64,000 nt of DNA from an uncultured Mucispirillum sp. (GCA_944323205.1 CALURO010000007.1:116481-180480); one strand, 5' to 3'; positions 8,226 to 17,693 are shown, counted from the stretch's first letter. Notes: generated from the sequence alone by a model not told the origin. Made by a program: numbers and translations.

Positions 8226-9199
8226 ATAAAAATATAAAAATAATAATTACTTATCTTATATGCCTAATAGTTCTCTTTACAGCACCATTTATTGGTTCTT
8301 ATTCTATTAATATAAGCAGTATTTTTAATGTAAATACAACTGATAACTACATATTTTTTCATACACGGCTGCCAAGGGTAACTGCCGGTTTTATTACTGG
8401 CGGTATTTTAGCTGTAAGCGGGCTTGTTTTTCAATCTATTTTTAAAAATCCAATTGCAACCCCTTTTACACTTGGAGTAGCAGGCGGGGCTTCACTAGGT
8501 GCAGCATTATACATATTTTTTGCTCAATCTGTAACTATTATGGCTTTATTAGGGCAGACTGTCGCTGCCATGGCAGGTGCTTTAATTACTATATTTATAG
8601 TATTTTTCTTATCAGCAGTAAAAAGAAAATTAAATAATACAACTTTACTGCTGTCTGGTGTTGCTGTAAATTTTTTTACATCAGCATTAATTATGTTTAT
8701 GCAGTATTTTGCAGATATTAATCAGTCATATAATATTACTAGATATATGATTGGAAACCTTGCAGTAGTAACAAATGATAATATATTATTAATGCTTCCA
8801 GTAAGCTTTGCTGCTTTTTTTATTATATATTTATTTCATAAAGAACTAGATATTCTTTCAATGGGAGAAAATATTGCAGCAGGAAGAGGAGTAAATATAA
8901 CTTATTCAGTTACTATTTTATATTTTACAGTTTCTCTTGCAATAGCAGCAATAACTGCATCAGCAGGACCAATAGGGTTTATTGGCATGATTATTCCACA
9001 TATTATCAGGCTGTTTATTTCATATAAAAATAAAATATTAATACCTGTATCATTTATTTTTGGTGGTGCATTTCTTGTAATGTGTGATACTATTTCAAGA
9101 ACAATTATTGCACCAGCCGAACTTCCAGTATCAATTATTACATCAATTATTGGTGCACCTTTCTTTATATTTCTGATTTTAAAAACAAATAAATTATAA
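8222..9199 (+). CDS. btuC: FecCD-family permease, BtuC-like
   Basis: A 325-aa, strongly hydrophobic protein with about ten membrane spans and FecCD landmarks (RLPRVTAGFITGG near residue 50, NPIATPFTLGVAGGASLG, GPIGFIGMIIPHIIRL near residue 250). The last is the region that contacts the ATPase. Gene order and overlap with btuD indicate the membrane part of the cobalamin importer. It is the last gene of the riboswitch operon and ends 4 bp from a convergent gene. Confidence 0.9.
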   Translation: MNKNIKIIITYLICLIVLFTAPFIGSYSINISSIFNVNTTDNYIFFHTRLPRVTAGFITGGILAVSGLVFQSIFKNPIATPFTLGVAGGASLGAALYIFFAQSVTIMALLGQTVAAMAGALITIFIVFFLSAVKRKLNNTTLLLSGVAVNFFTSALIMFMQYFADINQSYNITRYMIGNLAVVTNDNILLMLPVSFAAFFIIYLFHKELDILSMGENIAAGRGVNITYSVTILYFTVSLAIAAITASAGPIGFIGMIIPHIIRLFISYKNKILIPVSFIFGGAFLVMCDTISRTIIAPAELPVSIITSIIGAPFFIFLILKTNKL

Positions 9200-9203
9200 C
9201 TTA

Positions 9204-10553
9204 CTACTTAAAATCAATAAGCATATTAATATATGTTTCATATTCCTGCTGTATACACTGTCTGTCTATATAACACTGGCTTAAACTGGCAGTAAATTTT
9301 TCTTTCTGCTTTGCTAATTCATTACTTTTTTTAGGCCTGTTTTTCATATTTTTGTATACAAGATAGTATTTTCTGCTGCTTATTTTATCAAGCATTCTTA
9401 AAATAAAACTTTCACATATTATCTGACGCTGCTCAGTTATATTATCAGCACATACAAAAGATGGGGAAGATATAAGGCTGTTAATAACTTTATTTCTTAC
9501 AAGAGTATAGGGCCATACTGTTTTTCCAGTAAACTTCATATCTTTTATACTGATAGAAATTTCAGCATAATATGGCGTATCAATATATTCTGGATTATAG
9601 TAATTTATCTGCAAAATATATTTATCTCCATATTTCTGCACACTTAATGTAAAAGTCTGCTTGTCAAACGGCAGTATATAAAAATTATCTTTTCTAATTT
9701 TCTTTCCTTTTTCATAATCCCATACTGTCCAGTAATGGTTTACTTTTGAGCCGTTTATATCAAGCCTGAAATGTTTATCTGTAATAATATCCATATATTC
9801 TGCATTCATATATTCTACAAAATATTTTATAATATTATTACCTGTATATATTTCATTACCTGTTATAACTGTATAAAAATCTGCATTAAATATATCAAAA
9901 AGACCGTTTTTAAAAACGAGCTTATCATAATATCCATTTTCTACTATTTTAATAAATTCTTCTGTAATTGATGGATTTTCAGGCATATTTGCAATATATG
10001 AAAAAAGATTATATCGTTTCTGTTTTTCTTCCCCTTTTATCTCTGGAAAATCATCACCACCAAGCCTGAGCCATTCTTTAAAAATTTTTCTTAATTTATC
10101 AAGTTCATAAAGCCCGTCACTGTATATATATGAAAGACCTGCTGCAAGATATACAAGGCTTGTTTTATCATGTCCCGGCACATTATCTAAAACCTGCCTT
10201 GCTTTTAAAAGTGCTTTATTCTGCATAATAAGGTAATTTAGAGCAGGATATACCATATTTTCATTTAATAACTCACCCGTTTGTATTTTATAGTTTTTAA
10301 TAAAGTTTATTACTTCATCTCTTGATTTGCGAGATGTATATCTGCCGTAATCTTTATATATAAAATCATCATAAACTGTAATATCTATTTGAGAAGATAA
10401 CTGCTGCCAAAGCTGGTTATAATCTTTTATATAACTGAAATCTTTTATAATATACCGTGGAGAATATTCTTCTTCTGGATAATATATCTGCTCATAACCA
10501 TAAGACTTATGGCAGACTAAAAGCAGCAGTATAAGAATAAAATATTTTTTCAT
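9204..10553 (-). CDS. Exported protein with C-terminal LprI-like (DUF1311) domain
   Basis: The 449-aa protein has a signal peptide (residues 1-19, ending SYG). Most of it is unrecognised; it is rich in Tyr, Asp and Lys. The last 85 residues follow the LprI/DUF1311 pattern: a Cys-containing segment (FVCADNITEQRQIICES) and a closing QCYIDRQCIQQEYETYI, where paired cysteines form disulfides. Some LprI-type proteins inhibit lysozyme, so a periplasmic envelope-protection role is possible but unproven. It is the last gene of a minus-strand run that begins at 13025. Confidence 0.55.
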   Translation of the reverse strand: MKKYFILILLLLVCHKSYGYEQIYYPEEEYSPRYIIKDFSYIKDYNQLWQQLSSQIDITVYDDFIYKDYGRYTSRKSRDEVINFIKNYKIQTGELLNENMVYPALNYLIMQNKALLKARQVLDNVPGHDKTSLVYLAAGLSYIYSDGLYELDKLRKIFKEWLRLGGDDFPEIKGEEKQKRYNLFSYIANMPENPSITEEFIKIVENGYYDKLVFKNGLFDIFNADFYTVITGNEIYTGNNIIKYFVEYMNAEYMDIITDKHFRLDINGSKVNHYWTVWDYEKGKKIRKDNFYILPFDKQTFTLSVQKYGDKYILQINYYNPEYIDTPYYAEISISIKDMKFTGKTVWPYTLVRNKVINSLISSPSFVCADNITEQRQIICESFILRMLDKISSRKYYLVYKNMKNRPKKSNELAKQKEKFTASLSQCYIDRQCIQQEYETYINMLIDFK

Positions 10554-10559
10554 AAAATA

Positions 10560-10976
10560 TTATTCACCAATAATCTTAATTAAAAGCCTTTTATCCCGCA
10601 TACCGTCATATTCACCATAAAAAATCTGCTCCCATGTGCCAAAATCAAGTTTTCCGTTAGTAACAGCCACAACAACTTCTCTGCCCATCACCTGCCTTTT
10701 TAAATGAGCATCAGCATTATCTTCATAGCCGTTATGCCTATACTGGTTATGCGGCTTTTCTGGTGCTAATTTTTCAAGCCATACTTCAAAATCAGAAAGA
10801 AGTCCGCTTTCATCATCATTTATAAAAACACTTGATGTTATATGCATAGAGTTTACAAGCACAAGCCCTTCTTTTATACCGCTTTCACTAAGTGCCTGCT
10901 CTACTTTTGGGGTAATATTTACATAACCCCTGCGTTTTGGATAATTTATAACTAACTCTTTTCTATATGACTTCAC
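10560..10976 (-). CDS. YjbQ family (UPF0047) protein
   Basis: A 138-aa protein of normal length for the YjbQ/UPF0047 family. Motifs are the [15 protein letters not shown] segment (residues about 43-57), [18 protein letters not shown] with the conserved histidine, and the C-terminal [13 protein letters not shown]. Members show weak thiamine-phosphate synthase activity in some reports, but the physiological role is unsettled. The start is GTG (10974-10976), overlapping the TAG of the upstream gene, with GGAGAG ahead of it. Confidence 0.88.
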   Translation of the reverse strand: MKSYRKELVINYPKRRGYVNITPKVEQALSESGIKEGLVLVNSMHITSSVFINDDESGLLSDFEVWLEKLAPEKPHNQYRHNGYEDNADAHLKRQVMGREVVVAVTNGKLDFGTWEQIFYGEYDGMRDKRLLIKIIGE

Positions 10977-11794
10977 TATTTTTCTCTCCTGCTTTTATAT
11001 TCCTGTAATTTATTTTTTATTCTTATAACTGCATCATCAAATTCCTGAGAGCGAAGATTAGGGAATGCTTTTAAAAGCCTTTTTTCATGACTGTCTAAAT
11101 CACCAAATTTTTCTTTTAATACTGCATAAATTTTGCTGTCTTCAAATTCTGCTTTCATATTTAAAAGCAGCTGCTGCCTTTGTTCATGGCGGTATTTTTT
11201 ATATTCAGCAATACGCTCTTCTGCCTGATTTCTATATATTGTAATAGCTTTTTGCAGTTCCTGCATACGCTCTTTTAAGTGCAGAACTTTGCGGACAGTT
11301 AAAATTGTATCTGTTAAGAATAATATCATTAATATAACAGATAAAATATAAAGCGAATAAGCAGAAAAACTTGATGTAAATTCTGCCACATAGGGCTGCA
11401 CCACTTTTATAATAACAACAGCAAAAATGCCAAAAAGTAATGCTCCATATAAACATATTCTGCCGTTTAAGTTAAAAGGATAATGGTTGTAATCCCACCA
11501 GCGTGCATGAAAAAGTTTTTCCATAGCCCAAGATGTAAAATACTCTAAAATTGATGCAATAACCATACCAAGAATAAAAATATACACAGGGTTAGAAATA
11601 TCACTAAGCAGCAGCACAAATGAAACTGCTCCAAAGCCATAAATTGGGATAACAGGACCAGATAAAAAACCTCTGTTTACCCACTGTCTTTCATTAAAAC
11701 TTGCCCAGAAACTTTCATACACCCAGCCAAAAAAGCTGTATATTATAAACCATACAAACAAATATCCATAAGTATGAAGATTTAGAAAATCCAT
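10976..11794 (-). CDS. Putative ABC-transporter type IV (CmpB-like) membrane protein
   Basis: The 272-aa protein has about five or six membrane spans in its first 170 residues and a charged, helical C-terminal tail with coiled-coil character (residues about 175-270). The N-terminal part carries hallmarks of the PF06541 family ([59 protein letters not shown]). The family was named as a possible transporter, but its function is unknown. It is translationally coupled to yjbQ. Confidence 0.75.
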   Translation of the reverse strand: MDFLNLHTYGYLFVWFIIYSFFGWVYESFWASFNERQWVNRGFLSGPVIPIYGFGAVSFVLLLSDISNPVYIFILGMVIASILEYFTSWAMEKLFHARWWDYNHYPFNLNGRICLYGALLFGIFAVVIIKVVQPYVAEFTSSFSAYSLYILSVILMILFLTDTILTVRKVLHLKERMQELQKAITIYRNQAEERIAEYKKYRHEQRQQLLLNMKAEFEDSKIYAVLKEKFGDLDSHEKRLLKAFPNLRSQEFDDAVIRIKNKLQEYKSRREK

Positions 11795-11797
11795 ATA

Positions 11798-12469
11798 CTA
11801 TTCTCCCGATTTTTTAAACCATTTAACTGCTTCTTTATAATCTCTTTTTACTCCCCTGCCGCTTTGATACATAAAACCTAAGTTATACATAGCAATACTA
11901 TAACCCTGCATGGCAGCTTTTCTATACCACTCAACAGCTGCCTCATCATCTCTAGGCATACCCCTGCCACCTGCACACATTATCCCCATATTATACTGAG
12001 CTTTCATATTGCCTTTTTCAGCTGCTGGCTCAAGCCACCTGAGAGCTTCTATATCATTTTTTGGAACACCTTTGCCATTTTTATAGCAAAACCCTATATT
12101 AAACTGAGCTTCTGTATGGTCAAGCTCTGCAGCTTTTAAATACCATGCAGCAGCCTTATTCATATCTTTCATTACACCTTTGCCATTTTTATATATTTCG
12201 CCAATATAAAACATAGCATCAGCATTTCCCTGCTCTGCAGCAAGTTCAAACCACTGTAAAGCGTATTCATAATTCCTTTTTACACCTGTGCCATAATATA
12301 GAAAAAGACCTGTTAAAAACTGGGACTGTGGGTTGTTATTTTTTTTACCGTCAGCCACAAAGCACTTGAAAGCAGCTGCAAAATTATTTCTATCTGCTGC
12401 CATAGAGCCTAGCTCATAAAGAGTATATTTTGGTTTGCGTTTGAATAATTTTTTTAAAAACTTAATCAT
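11798..12469 (-). CDS. Sel1-repeat (TPR-like) protein
   Basis: At least five Sel1-like repeats are visible, each of the form A-x-(Y/F)-N-(I/M/L)-G-x-x-(Y/C)-x-x-G-x-G-V-x-(K/R)-(D/N), followed by A-x-x-W-(F/Y)-x-x-A-A. They run from about residue 45 to the end and form a superhelical protein-binding scaffold. There is no signal peptide; the N-terminus is basic (FLKKLFKRKPK). I prefer ATG 12469, which follows the upstream stop, over a TTG at 12499 that overlaps it. Partners are unknown. Confidence 0.85.
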   Translation of the reverse strand: MIKFLKKLFKRKPKYTLYELGSMAADRNNFAAAFKCFVADGKKNNNPQSQFLTGLFLYYGTGVKRNYEYALQWFELAAEQGNADAMFYIGEIYKNGKGVMKDMNKAAAWYLKAAELDHTEAQFNIGFCYKNGKGVPKNDIEALRWLEPAAEKGNMKAQYNMGIMCAGGRGMPRDDEAAVEWYRKAAMQGYSIAMYNLGFMYQSGRGVKRDYKEAVKWFKKSGE

Positions 12470-12476
12470 AAAAGCA

Positions 12477-13025
12477 TTACATACATTTTGCAGCACCAAG
12501 CTCTACCAGCCTGCCGCTGCGTCTTTCCCTTTCATCATATATTGTAACATTTGATGCCATAATGCCTCTATTATGCAAAACAGTGCAGTATGATGCTGCA
12601 ATATCATCTTTTCTTAATCCGTCATTTAAGCTGTATATCCATACTGTCGGGTTTTCTACCTGAGTTGCAAGCTCTATATGTTTTATTTCTGGAATTTCTA
12701 TCATTATCTGCTTAAAATTCTCATTATGTAATGCAGTGTCATTTAATATTAAAGGTCTGTCTGCACTAACAGCATCGCTTATAGATGAAGGCTGATTATT
12801 ATCAGGCTGTGAAGGCTGCATATCTGATAAGCTGTTTCCTGTAACACCTGCTCCACCTGTGCCTGCTCCATAATTAACACTTGATATTGCAACAGTATTA
12901 TTTGCAGGAAAAAATTTCTTTTTAATGATATTATAAGGCACTGAAAGAAGAAGTATTATTATAAAAATACTTAATACTTTATACTCAAACCGCATTTCTT
13001 TAATAAAGTTTTTTAATTTTTTCAT
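12477..13025 (-). CDS. Unknown membrane-anchored protein
   Basis: I do not recognise this 182-aa protein. It has one membrane segment near residues 17-35, a Gly/Ser/Asn/Pro-rich linker (about 45-85) and a compact C-terminal domain of about 85 residues with mixed alpha/beta character, ending in Cys-Met. AGGGTAA precedes the start. It is the first gene of the run Sel1-CmpB-yjbQ-LprI-like, which suggests an envelope role. Confidence 0.6.
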   Translation of the reverse strand: MKKLKNFIKEMRFEYKVLSIFIIILLLSVPYNIIKKKFFPANNTVAISSVNYGAGTGGAGVTGNSLSDMQPSQPDNNQPSSISDAVSADRPLILNDTALHNENFKQIMIEIPEIKHIELATQVENPTVWIYSLNDGLRKDDIAASYCTVLHNRGIMASNVTIYDERERRSGRLVELGAAKCM

Positions 13026-13086
13026 ACTATTACCCTGAAAAATATATTATTATAAAGTATCTTGCAAAAACCGTGCCTTATTTAAA

Positions 13087-14637
13087 TTATATTTCCTTAT
13101 CCTTATCCATCTGTAAAAGCATATTCCGTGTCATATATTTTTTTATATTAAATACTTTTTCTGATAAACTAACCTTTGCTCTGTGCGGTTTAACTATTCT
13201 TTTATATGACCAGTCAAGACATTCTAAATCCTGCTTAGAATTCTGCCTTATTTCAAGCAGGGACTGGCTGCTGTATTTACCTTCAAATAAACTTATACTG
13301 CCATCACTTACATAAACAAGGGACTGTCTAGGCTCGCCTATTACATATAATGAGCTGTTTACAATATATTTACTGTCATCAAAAATATGCAGAAATCTGC
13401 CAGTATTTTTATAATCTTCATCATGAAAATATATAAGCGATGTTATATACTCACCATTTTTATCTTTAACAAATACACTTCTTAAATTACCCGGAATAGT
13501 TGTTTTTTCATTATGGTTAGATATTTTTAATATATAATTATTTTCAAGCTCAGATATTTTACATACTCCGCCCAATGCAGGGTCTCCCCATGCTGTTGCA
13601 CCTTTTGTTCCTATACCAAATGATATATGCTTTATTATATGGCTTTTTCCTGCCTGATTAAACTGAGTAAAAATATCCTGTATGCTGTTTTCTTCTAAAT
13701 CGTTGCTTAAAACTATTGTAACATTTTCAGTTCCAAGCTGTTTTGAAAGCTGCTCATAAGTCTGCACTGCAAGATAAGCTAAATCGCCACTGTCAATACG
13801 GACACCAATTTTTCCCCAGTTATTAGAAGATACCATTTGGTTTTTATGCTTTAAAAAGGCTTTTACTGCATTTTTTAACCCACTTTCAAGAGTATTTATA
13901 GTATCTATTAATAATACAGGTTTATCTGGATTAATTTCAAGCCACTTATCAAATGCATTATATTCAGTATCAAAGGACTGAATAAACTCATGCCCCATAG
14001 TGCCAGAAGATGGTATGCCAAAAATATTATTTACTTCACAGTTGCTTGTGCCGTTAATACCTGCAATATAGGAATAAAGAGAAGCCTTTAAACTGTTTTG
14101 AGCCCTGCGTCTGCCAAACTCCATAATAGGACATGCACACGCTGCATTTCTTATTCTGTGCCATTTTGTAGCCACTAAACTTGCAAAATTCATTTCAGAA
14201 AGCAAAATGCCTTCTAATATTCTTGCATCATGCAGGTTAGTTTCTAATACAATAATAGGCTCATTAGGAAAAGCAACAGTATTTTCCGGCAGAGCATATA
14301 TTTTTACTGCTATTTTATCCCTTGTTTTAAGATAATCTATATATTTTTTTTTATAGCCTTTATTTTCCAGATAGGAAATTATCTGCTTATATGAAAAATT
14401 TTCTACTTTTGATAAAAATGCAGTAAGTCCTGCTGTAATAATATACGAACTGCCAAACGGAGCAGTCCTGTAAAAATATGACTTTACAGCCTTTTTATTA
14501 TGAATATTTAAAAGCACATCAGTCTGAGCCATAACAAGATGATATTCATCAAAGGGAAGCAGCTCATCAAACAGTTTAGTTTTTAAAAATATATCTTTAA
14601 GAGGTGTGTTTAAAAGTTTATTTTCAAAATTATTCAT
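13087..14637 (-). CDS. pncB: Nicotinate phosphoribosyltransferase
   Basis: This enzyme makes nicotinate mononucleotide from nicotinate and PRPP in the NAD salvage pathway. Visible motifs are YHLVMAQTDVLL near the N-terminus, FRTAPFGSSYII-like substrate-loop sequence (here YFYRTAPFGSSY), EFGRRRAQ, SNCEVNNIFGIPSSGTMGHEF with the catalytic His, and VRIDSGDL near residue 280. ATG 14637 overlaps the pncA stop by 8 bp and is preferred over ATG 14658. At 516 residues it belongs to the longer bacterial class. It is coupled to the nicotinamidase upstream. Confidence 0.92.
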   Translation of the reverse strand: MNNFENKLLNTPLKDIFLKTKLFDELLPFDEYHLVMAQTDVLLNIHNKKAVKSYFYRTAPFGSSYIITAGLTAFLSKVENFSYKQIISYLENKGYKKKYIDYLKTRDKIAVKIYALPENTVAFPNEPIIVLETNLHDARILEGILLSEMNFASLVATKWHRIRNAACACPIMEFGRRRAQNSLKASLYSYIAGINGTSNCEVNNIFGIPSSGTMGHEFIQSFDTEYNAFDKWLEINPDKPVLLIDTINTLESGLKNAVKAFLKHKNQMVSSNNWGKIGVRIDSGDLAYLAVQTYEQLSKQLGTENVTIVLSNDLEENSIQDIFTQFNQAGKSHIIKHISFGIGTKGATAWGDPALGGVCKISELENNYILKISNHNEKTTIPGNLRSVFVKDKNGEYITSLIYFHDEDYKNTGRFLHIFDDSKYIVNSSLYVIGEPRQSLVYVSDGSISLFEGKYSSQSLLEIRQNSKQDLECLDWSYKRIVKPHRAKVSLSEKVFNIKKYMTRNMLLQMDKDKEI

Positions 14638-15439
14638 TAAAAATACTCTCAATATCATCTATTTTCATAGTTCTCATACCTAAATCAGATGCCCTGTCTA
14701 AAAATATTTCTGATAAATATTCAAACCCGCTTACTGATGATACTGCATCTTCTAATAATATAAATTTTCGTAAATCTTTAGATACATATTTAGCAATATC
14801 AAGCAGCGAGTTTGCAACACAATGGCTTAATGCTTCCCCTGCCACCAATATTATATCATTTGCAGCTACAGTATGGGCTATACGAGAACTGGCACATATA
14901 TTATCTTTTTCGCCCATACTAACATCTGCCCTTAATACAGAATACTGCTCTGTAAATGAGTTGGCACTTTTAATAATATACTCTGCTGCATTATATACTT
15001 CCGCATTATATCTTTCTATTGCATCAAAAAGCGGTTTATATATATTTGCACCACTTGAACCAATAATACAGTGCGGGGGCCATATACAAAGCTCATATCT
15101 GCCGTTACTTTCAAGCTCCCATACATAATATTCTGCTAATTTCTGATAAGCTGGAACAGCTGCATAATATCTGCCAGACAGCACTTCCTGTTTTTTAATA
15201 ACTGTAAAAACTTCTGGGTGAGTGCCTGTTTCAGCATCTATCCAAAATACAGGGCTTGCAATATGAAAACTTTTGTGGGAATCAAATGTAACTGTTATTC
15301 CGCTTATTTTTGACCTGTATTTATCTATAAAATCAGCAAGCCTTTGCATATCATGCTCTGCACCTTGAACATATAAAGCACCATCTGGAGCACAGAAATC
15401 ATTTTGTGGGTCTATTATTAAAAGATGAATTTTTTTCAT
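14630..15439 (-). CDS. pncA: Nicotinamidase-like cysteine hydrolase, enlarged
   Basis: It would deamidate nicotinamide to nicotinate for PncB. Seen in the sequence: the catalytic Asp in IDPQNDF, a metal-site D-x-H-x(3)-H pattern (FDSHKSFHIASP), WPPHCIIGSSGA, Lys in the segment IIKSANSF, and the catalytic Cys in GEALSHCVANS. ATG 15439 is chosen because GGGGAAG stands just upstream; ATG 15451 lies before that site. At 269 residues it is longer than usual nicotinamidases (about 180-215), with extra sequence mainly between the metal site and WPPHC. Confidence 0.85.
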   Translation of the reverse strand: MKKIHLLIIDPQNDFCAPDGALYVQGAEHDMQRLADFIDKYRSKISGITVTFDSHKSFHIASPVFWIDAETGTHPEVFTVIKKQEVLSGRYYAAVPAYQKLAEYYVWELESNGRYELCIWPPHCIIGSSGANIYKPLFDAIERYNAEVYNAAEYIIKSANSFTEQYSVLRADVSMGEKDNICASSRIAHTVAANDIILVAGEALSHCVANSLLDIAKYVSKDLRKFILLEDAVSSVSGFEYLSEIFLDRASDLGMRTMKIDDIESIFNE

Positions 15440-15540
15440 ACACTTCCCCATTAAACTTTATTTATAGTATATATTTTTCACATATAAAAATCAAGAAAAT
15501 ATAGTATCTGCTTCACCCACATTTTTTTGAAACACCTTAT

Positions 15541-15708
15541 GTCACCTTGATGCGGAGCCGAAGAGTCTATATAGGTGCAGGGGAGCGTTTTTTGCGACAC
15601 AAGGACTTCCCGACGAATAGGCAGGAAAAAGAAGTCCGTAGCTGGAAAGAATTTGAAAATAAAAGTTTAAATAGATTCTTCGCCTACTATCGTAGGCTCT
15701 GAATGACA
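15541..15708 (+). repeat. Palindromic dispersed repeat, unit 1
   Basis: The unit starts TGTCA-like (ATGTCACC), continues with GCCGAAGAGTCTATA, and ends with AGATTCTTCGCC, a small hairpin (CCTAC/GTAGG) and CTCTGAATGACA. The ends are inverted relative to each other (GAAGAGTCT versus AGATTCTTC; TGTCA versus TGACA). Unit 2, 27 bp away, has the same layout. The family resembles short non-coding palindromic repeats found in many copies in various bacterial genomes. Confidence 0.7.
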
Positions 15709-15735
15709 GTGGTATATTGGCAACTATTACCATTT

Positions 15736-15832
15736 TGTCACTCAGAGGGAGCTTGCGACCGAAGAGTCTATAATTTTTACAAGCTAGAACATTATAAGAT
15801 TCTTCGCCTGAATGCTCAGGCTCTGAATGACA
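15736..15832 (+). repeat. Palindromic dispersed repeat, unit 2
   Basis: A 97-bp unit bounded by TGTCACTCAGAG and CTCTGAATGACA, with inner arms GACCGAAGAGTCTATAA and AAGATTCTTCGCCTG, so the whole can fold as one long hairpin. Its right arm matches unit 1 over AGATTCTTCGCC and GGCTCTGAATGACAG. It fills the space between pncA and the symporter gene with no coding sequence. Confidence 0.72.
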
Positions 15833-16053
15833 GTTATTACAATTATTTATATTTTTACATATATTATAAAGTAGTTATGCATTTTTAAACAAAAGAATGA
15901 AATACCACCAGAATATAGTATTCAACACTTATTATTATATAACTCTATTTTATTTTTACCGTTTCTTATTTTTTTATTGCCTTTTTTAAATTAATATTAT
16001 ATGTTGATTAGGTCAGTATAATAGTATAGAATAATATACTTTTGGAGGTGTTT

Positions 16054-17451
16054 ATGCTGGAACAAAATTTTGACGATAAAGAGGCTAAAAAAAAGAAGTT
16101 TTATAAAAGTCTTGTATTCTGGGTACTTGTTGGTTTATGTCTTGGTATTATTGTTGGTACAATAGGCAGTTTTCACAAGCCTAATGCAGAAGAATCAAAT
16201 GCTGTTCTTAAATTCTTTTATGATTTTTCTGTTGTTGCAAAAGAATATACTATTGACCCTTTTATTAAAGGCTTAAAATTATTAATGGGGCCAATAATTT
16301 TCTTAACAGTTATTGTGGGGATAGTTAGACTTGAAGATATTAAAACACTTGGCACTCTTGGGGTAAAAACACTTATATACTTTGAAGTTATAAGCACTAT
16401 CGCATTAATATTAGGCGTATTATTTGGCTATCTTTTACAGCCGGGTGTTGGTATGAATTTAGATGTATCAAGCCTTGATGAAAAAAGTGTTGCAGGCTAT
16501 ATTGAAAAAGGTGCGTCTCAGCCTATGACAGCAGGTGATGAGCTTATTCATATATTAAAAGGTGCAATACCTCATGACCCTATTACGCCTTTTGTTGAAG
16601 GAAAAACATTACAAGTTCTTGTTTTAGCAATCATTATTGCTCTTGTCCTTTCTTTTAGCAGACCAAAATTTAAAGAATATGTACTTAATCATTTTGAAAC
16701 AATGCAGGAAACTTTCTTTAAAATATTATCTGTATTAATATGGTACAGCCCACTTGCTACTTTTGGTGCTATGGCTTATCTTATTGCTAAATTTGGATTT
16801 AGCTCTATTACAGGTATGATTATGCTGTTGATTGCTATGGCAGTTACTGTGCTTGTATTTATATTTGTGATACTTGGTGCTATTGCAGCTGTTGCAAAAG
16901 TTAATATATTTAAACTTATGCGGTTTATTTACAAAGAAATTTTAATAGTATTTGCTACTTCAAGTAGTGAAACAGCACTTGCCCCTCTTATGCGAAAGCT
17001 TGAAAAGGCAGGTATAGATAAGGCAGCAGTAGGGCTTATTATGCCAACAGGGTATAGTTTTAATCTTGATGCAACAAATATATATTTAAGTCTTGTAGTT
17101 ATCTTTTTAGCGCAAGCATTTAATATACCAGTTACAATAGAACAAGTTATTACACTTTTAATTATTTTAATGGTATCATCAAAAGGTGCAGTGGGAGTAA
17201 CAGGCAGTGGCTTTATTGTACTTGCAGGAACACTCTCAGCATTAACTTTACCTGATGGAAGCCATTTAATACCAGCTGTTACTGTGGCGGCAGTTTTAGG
17301 TATTGATAAATTTTTAAGTGAAATGAGAAGTGTTGGTAACTTATGCGGTAATGCAATTGCATGTGTTGTAATCAGTATATGGGATAAAAGAGTTGATATG
17401 GAAAAATTCCGCTATGCTCTTGATAATCCTGATAAATTTAATGATATATAA
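16054..17451 (+). CDS. Dicarboxylate/amino acid:cation symporter (DAACS family)
   Basis: The 465-aa membrane protein has about eight to ten hydrophobic segments and the re-entrant-loop signatures of GltP/DctA-type carriers: TSSSETALAPLMRKLE (about residue 305) and PTGYSFNLDATNIYLS (about residue 335). SKGAVGVTGSGFIVLAGTL follows near residue 385. It would bring glutamate, aspartate or C4-dicarboxylates across the inner membrane with Na+ or H+. ATG 16054 is selected because GGAGG (16044-16048) lies 5-6 bp upstream; a TTG at 16042 precedes that site. It appears monocistronic. Confidence 0.9.
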   Translation: MLEQNFDDKEAKKKKFYKSLVFWVLVGLCLGIIVGTIGSFHKPNAEESNAVLKFFYDFSVVAKEYTIDPFIKGLKLLMGPIIFLTVIVGIVRLEDIKTLGTLGVKTLIYFEVISTIALILGVLFGYLLQPGVGMNLDVSSLDEKSVAGYIEKGASQPMTAGDELIHILKGAIPHDPITPFVEGKTLQVLVLAIIIALVLSFSRPKFKEYVLNHFETMQETFFKILSVLIWYSPLATFGAMAYLIAKFGFSSITGMIMLLIAMAVTVLVFIFVILGAIAAVAKVNIFKLMRFIYKEILIVFATSSSETALAPLMRKLEKAGIDKAAVGLIMPTGYSFNLDATNIYLSLVVIFLAQAFNIPVTIEQVITLLIILMVSSKGAVGVTGSGFIVLAGTLSALTLPDGSHLIPAVTVAAVLGIDKFLSEMRSVGNLCGNAIACVVISIWDKRVDMEKFRYALDNPDKFNDI

Positions 17452-17478
17452 TAATAGGTAGTAATACAAATCACAAAG

Positions 17479-17502
17479 GGCAGTAGAAATATATCTACTG
17501 CC
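17479..17502 (+). repeat. Hairpin, first copy of a duplicated terminator stem
   Basis: A 9-bp perfect stem (GGCAGTAGA/TCTACTGCC) with loop AATATA, identical to the stem at 17694-17717. It stands shortly after the symporter stop but lacks a T run, so it is a weak terminator by itself. Confidence 0.7.
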
Positions 17503-17543
17503 TTGAGATTGTCAAAAAAATAATTTTTTTGCCAGTCTTTTGC

Positions 17544-17618
17544 CAGCCTAATAATGCTCACCGCATTTTATTAGGCTGCAAGGATAACTAAACTTAGATA
17601 CACGCTCTAAGTTTAGTT
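17544..17618 (+). ncRNA. Two adjacent hairpins, candidate structured RNA
   Basis: Hairpin A (17544-17578) pairs CAGCCTAATAA with TTATTAGGCTG around a small bulge. Hairpin B (17586-17618) is a perfect 13-bp inverted repeat with loop TACACGC. Both stand between the two identical 24-bp hairpins in a 380-bp gap without a gene. A small RNA or remnant element is possible; no family is recognised. Confidence 0.35.
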
Positions 17619-17693
17619 CAACAAATTAATTTTTAATACATACTAGTAGTAATTATTTTAATTTAAAAAATAATGACTTTTTCTAAAGTCTGG

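Noticed and set aside
14604..15128. 174-codon ORF on the plus strand antisense to pncA
   Set aside because: The minus strand encodes clear nicotinamidase motifs; the plus-strand frame is a shadow.
15542..15888. Short ORFs in the palindromic repeats (15542-15733 minus, 15703-15888 plus)
   Set aside because: They are produced by the repeat units and their composition; they have no ribosome-binding sites.
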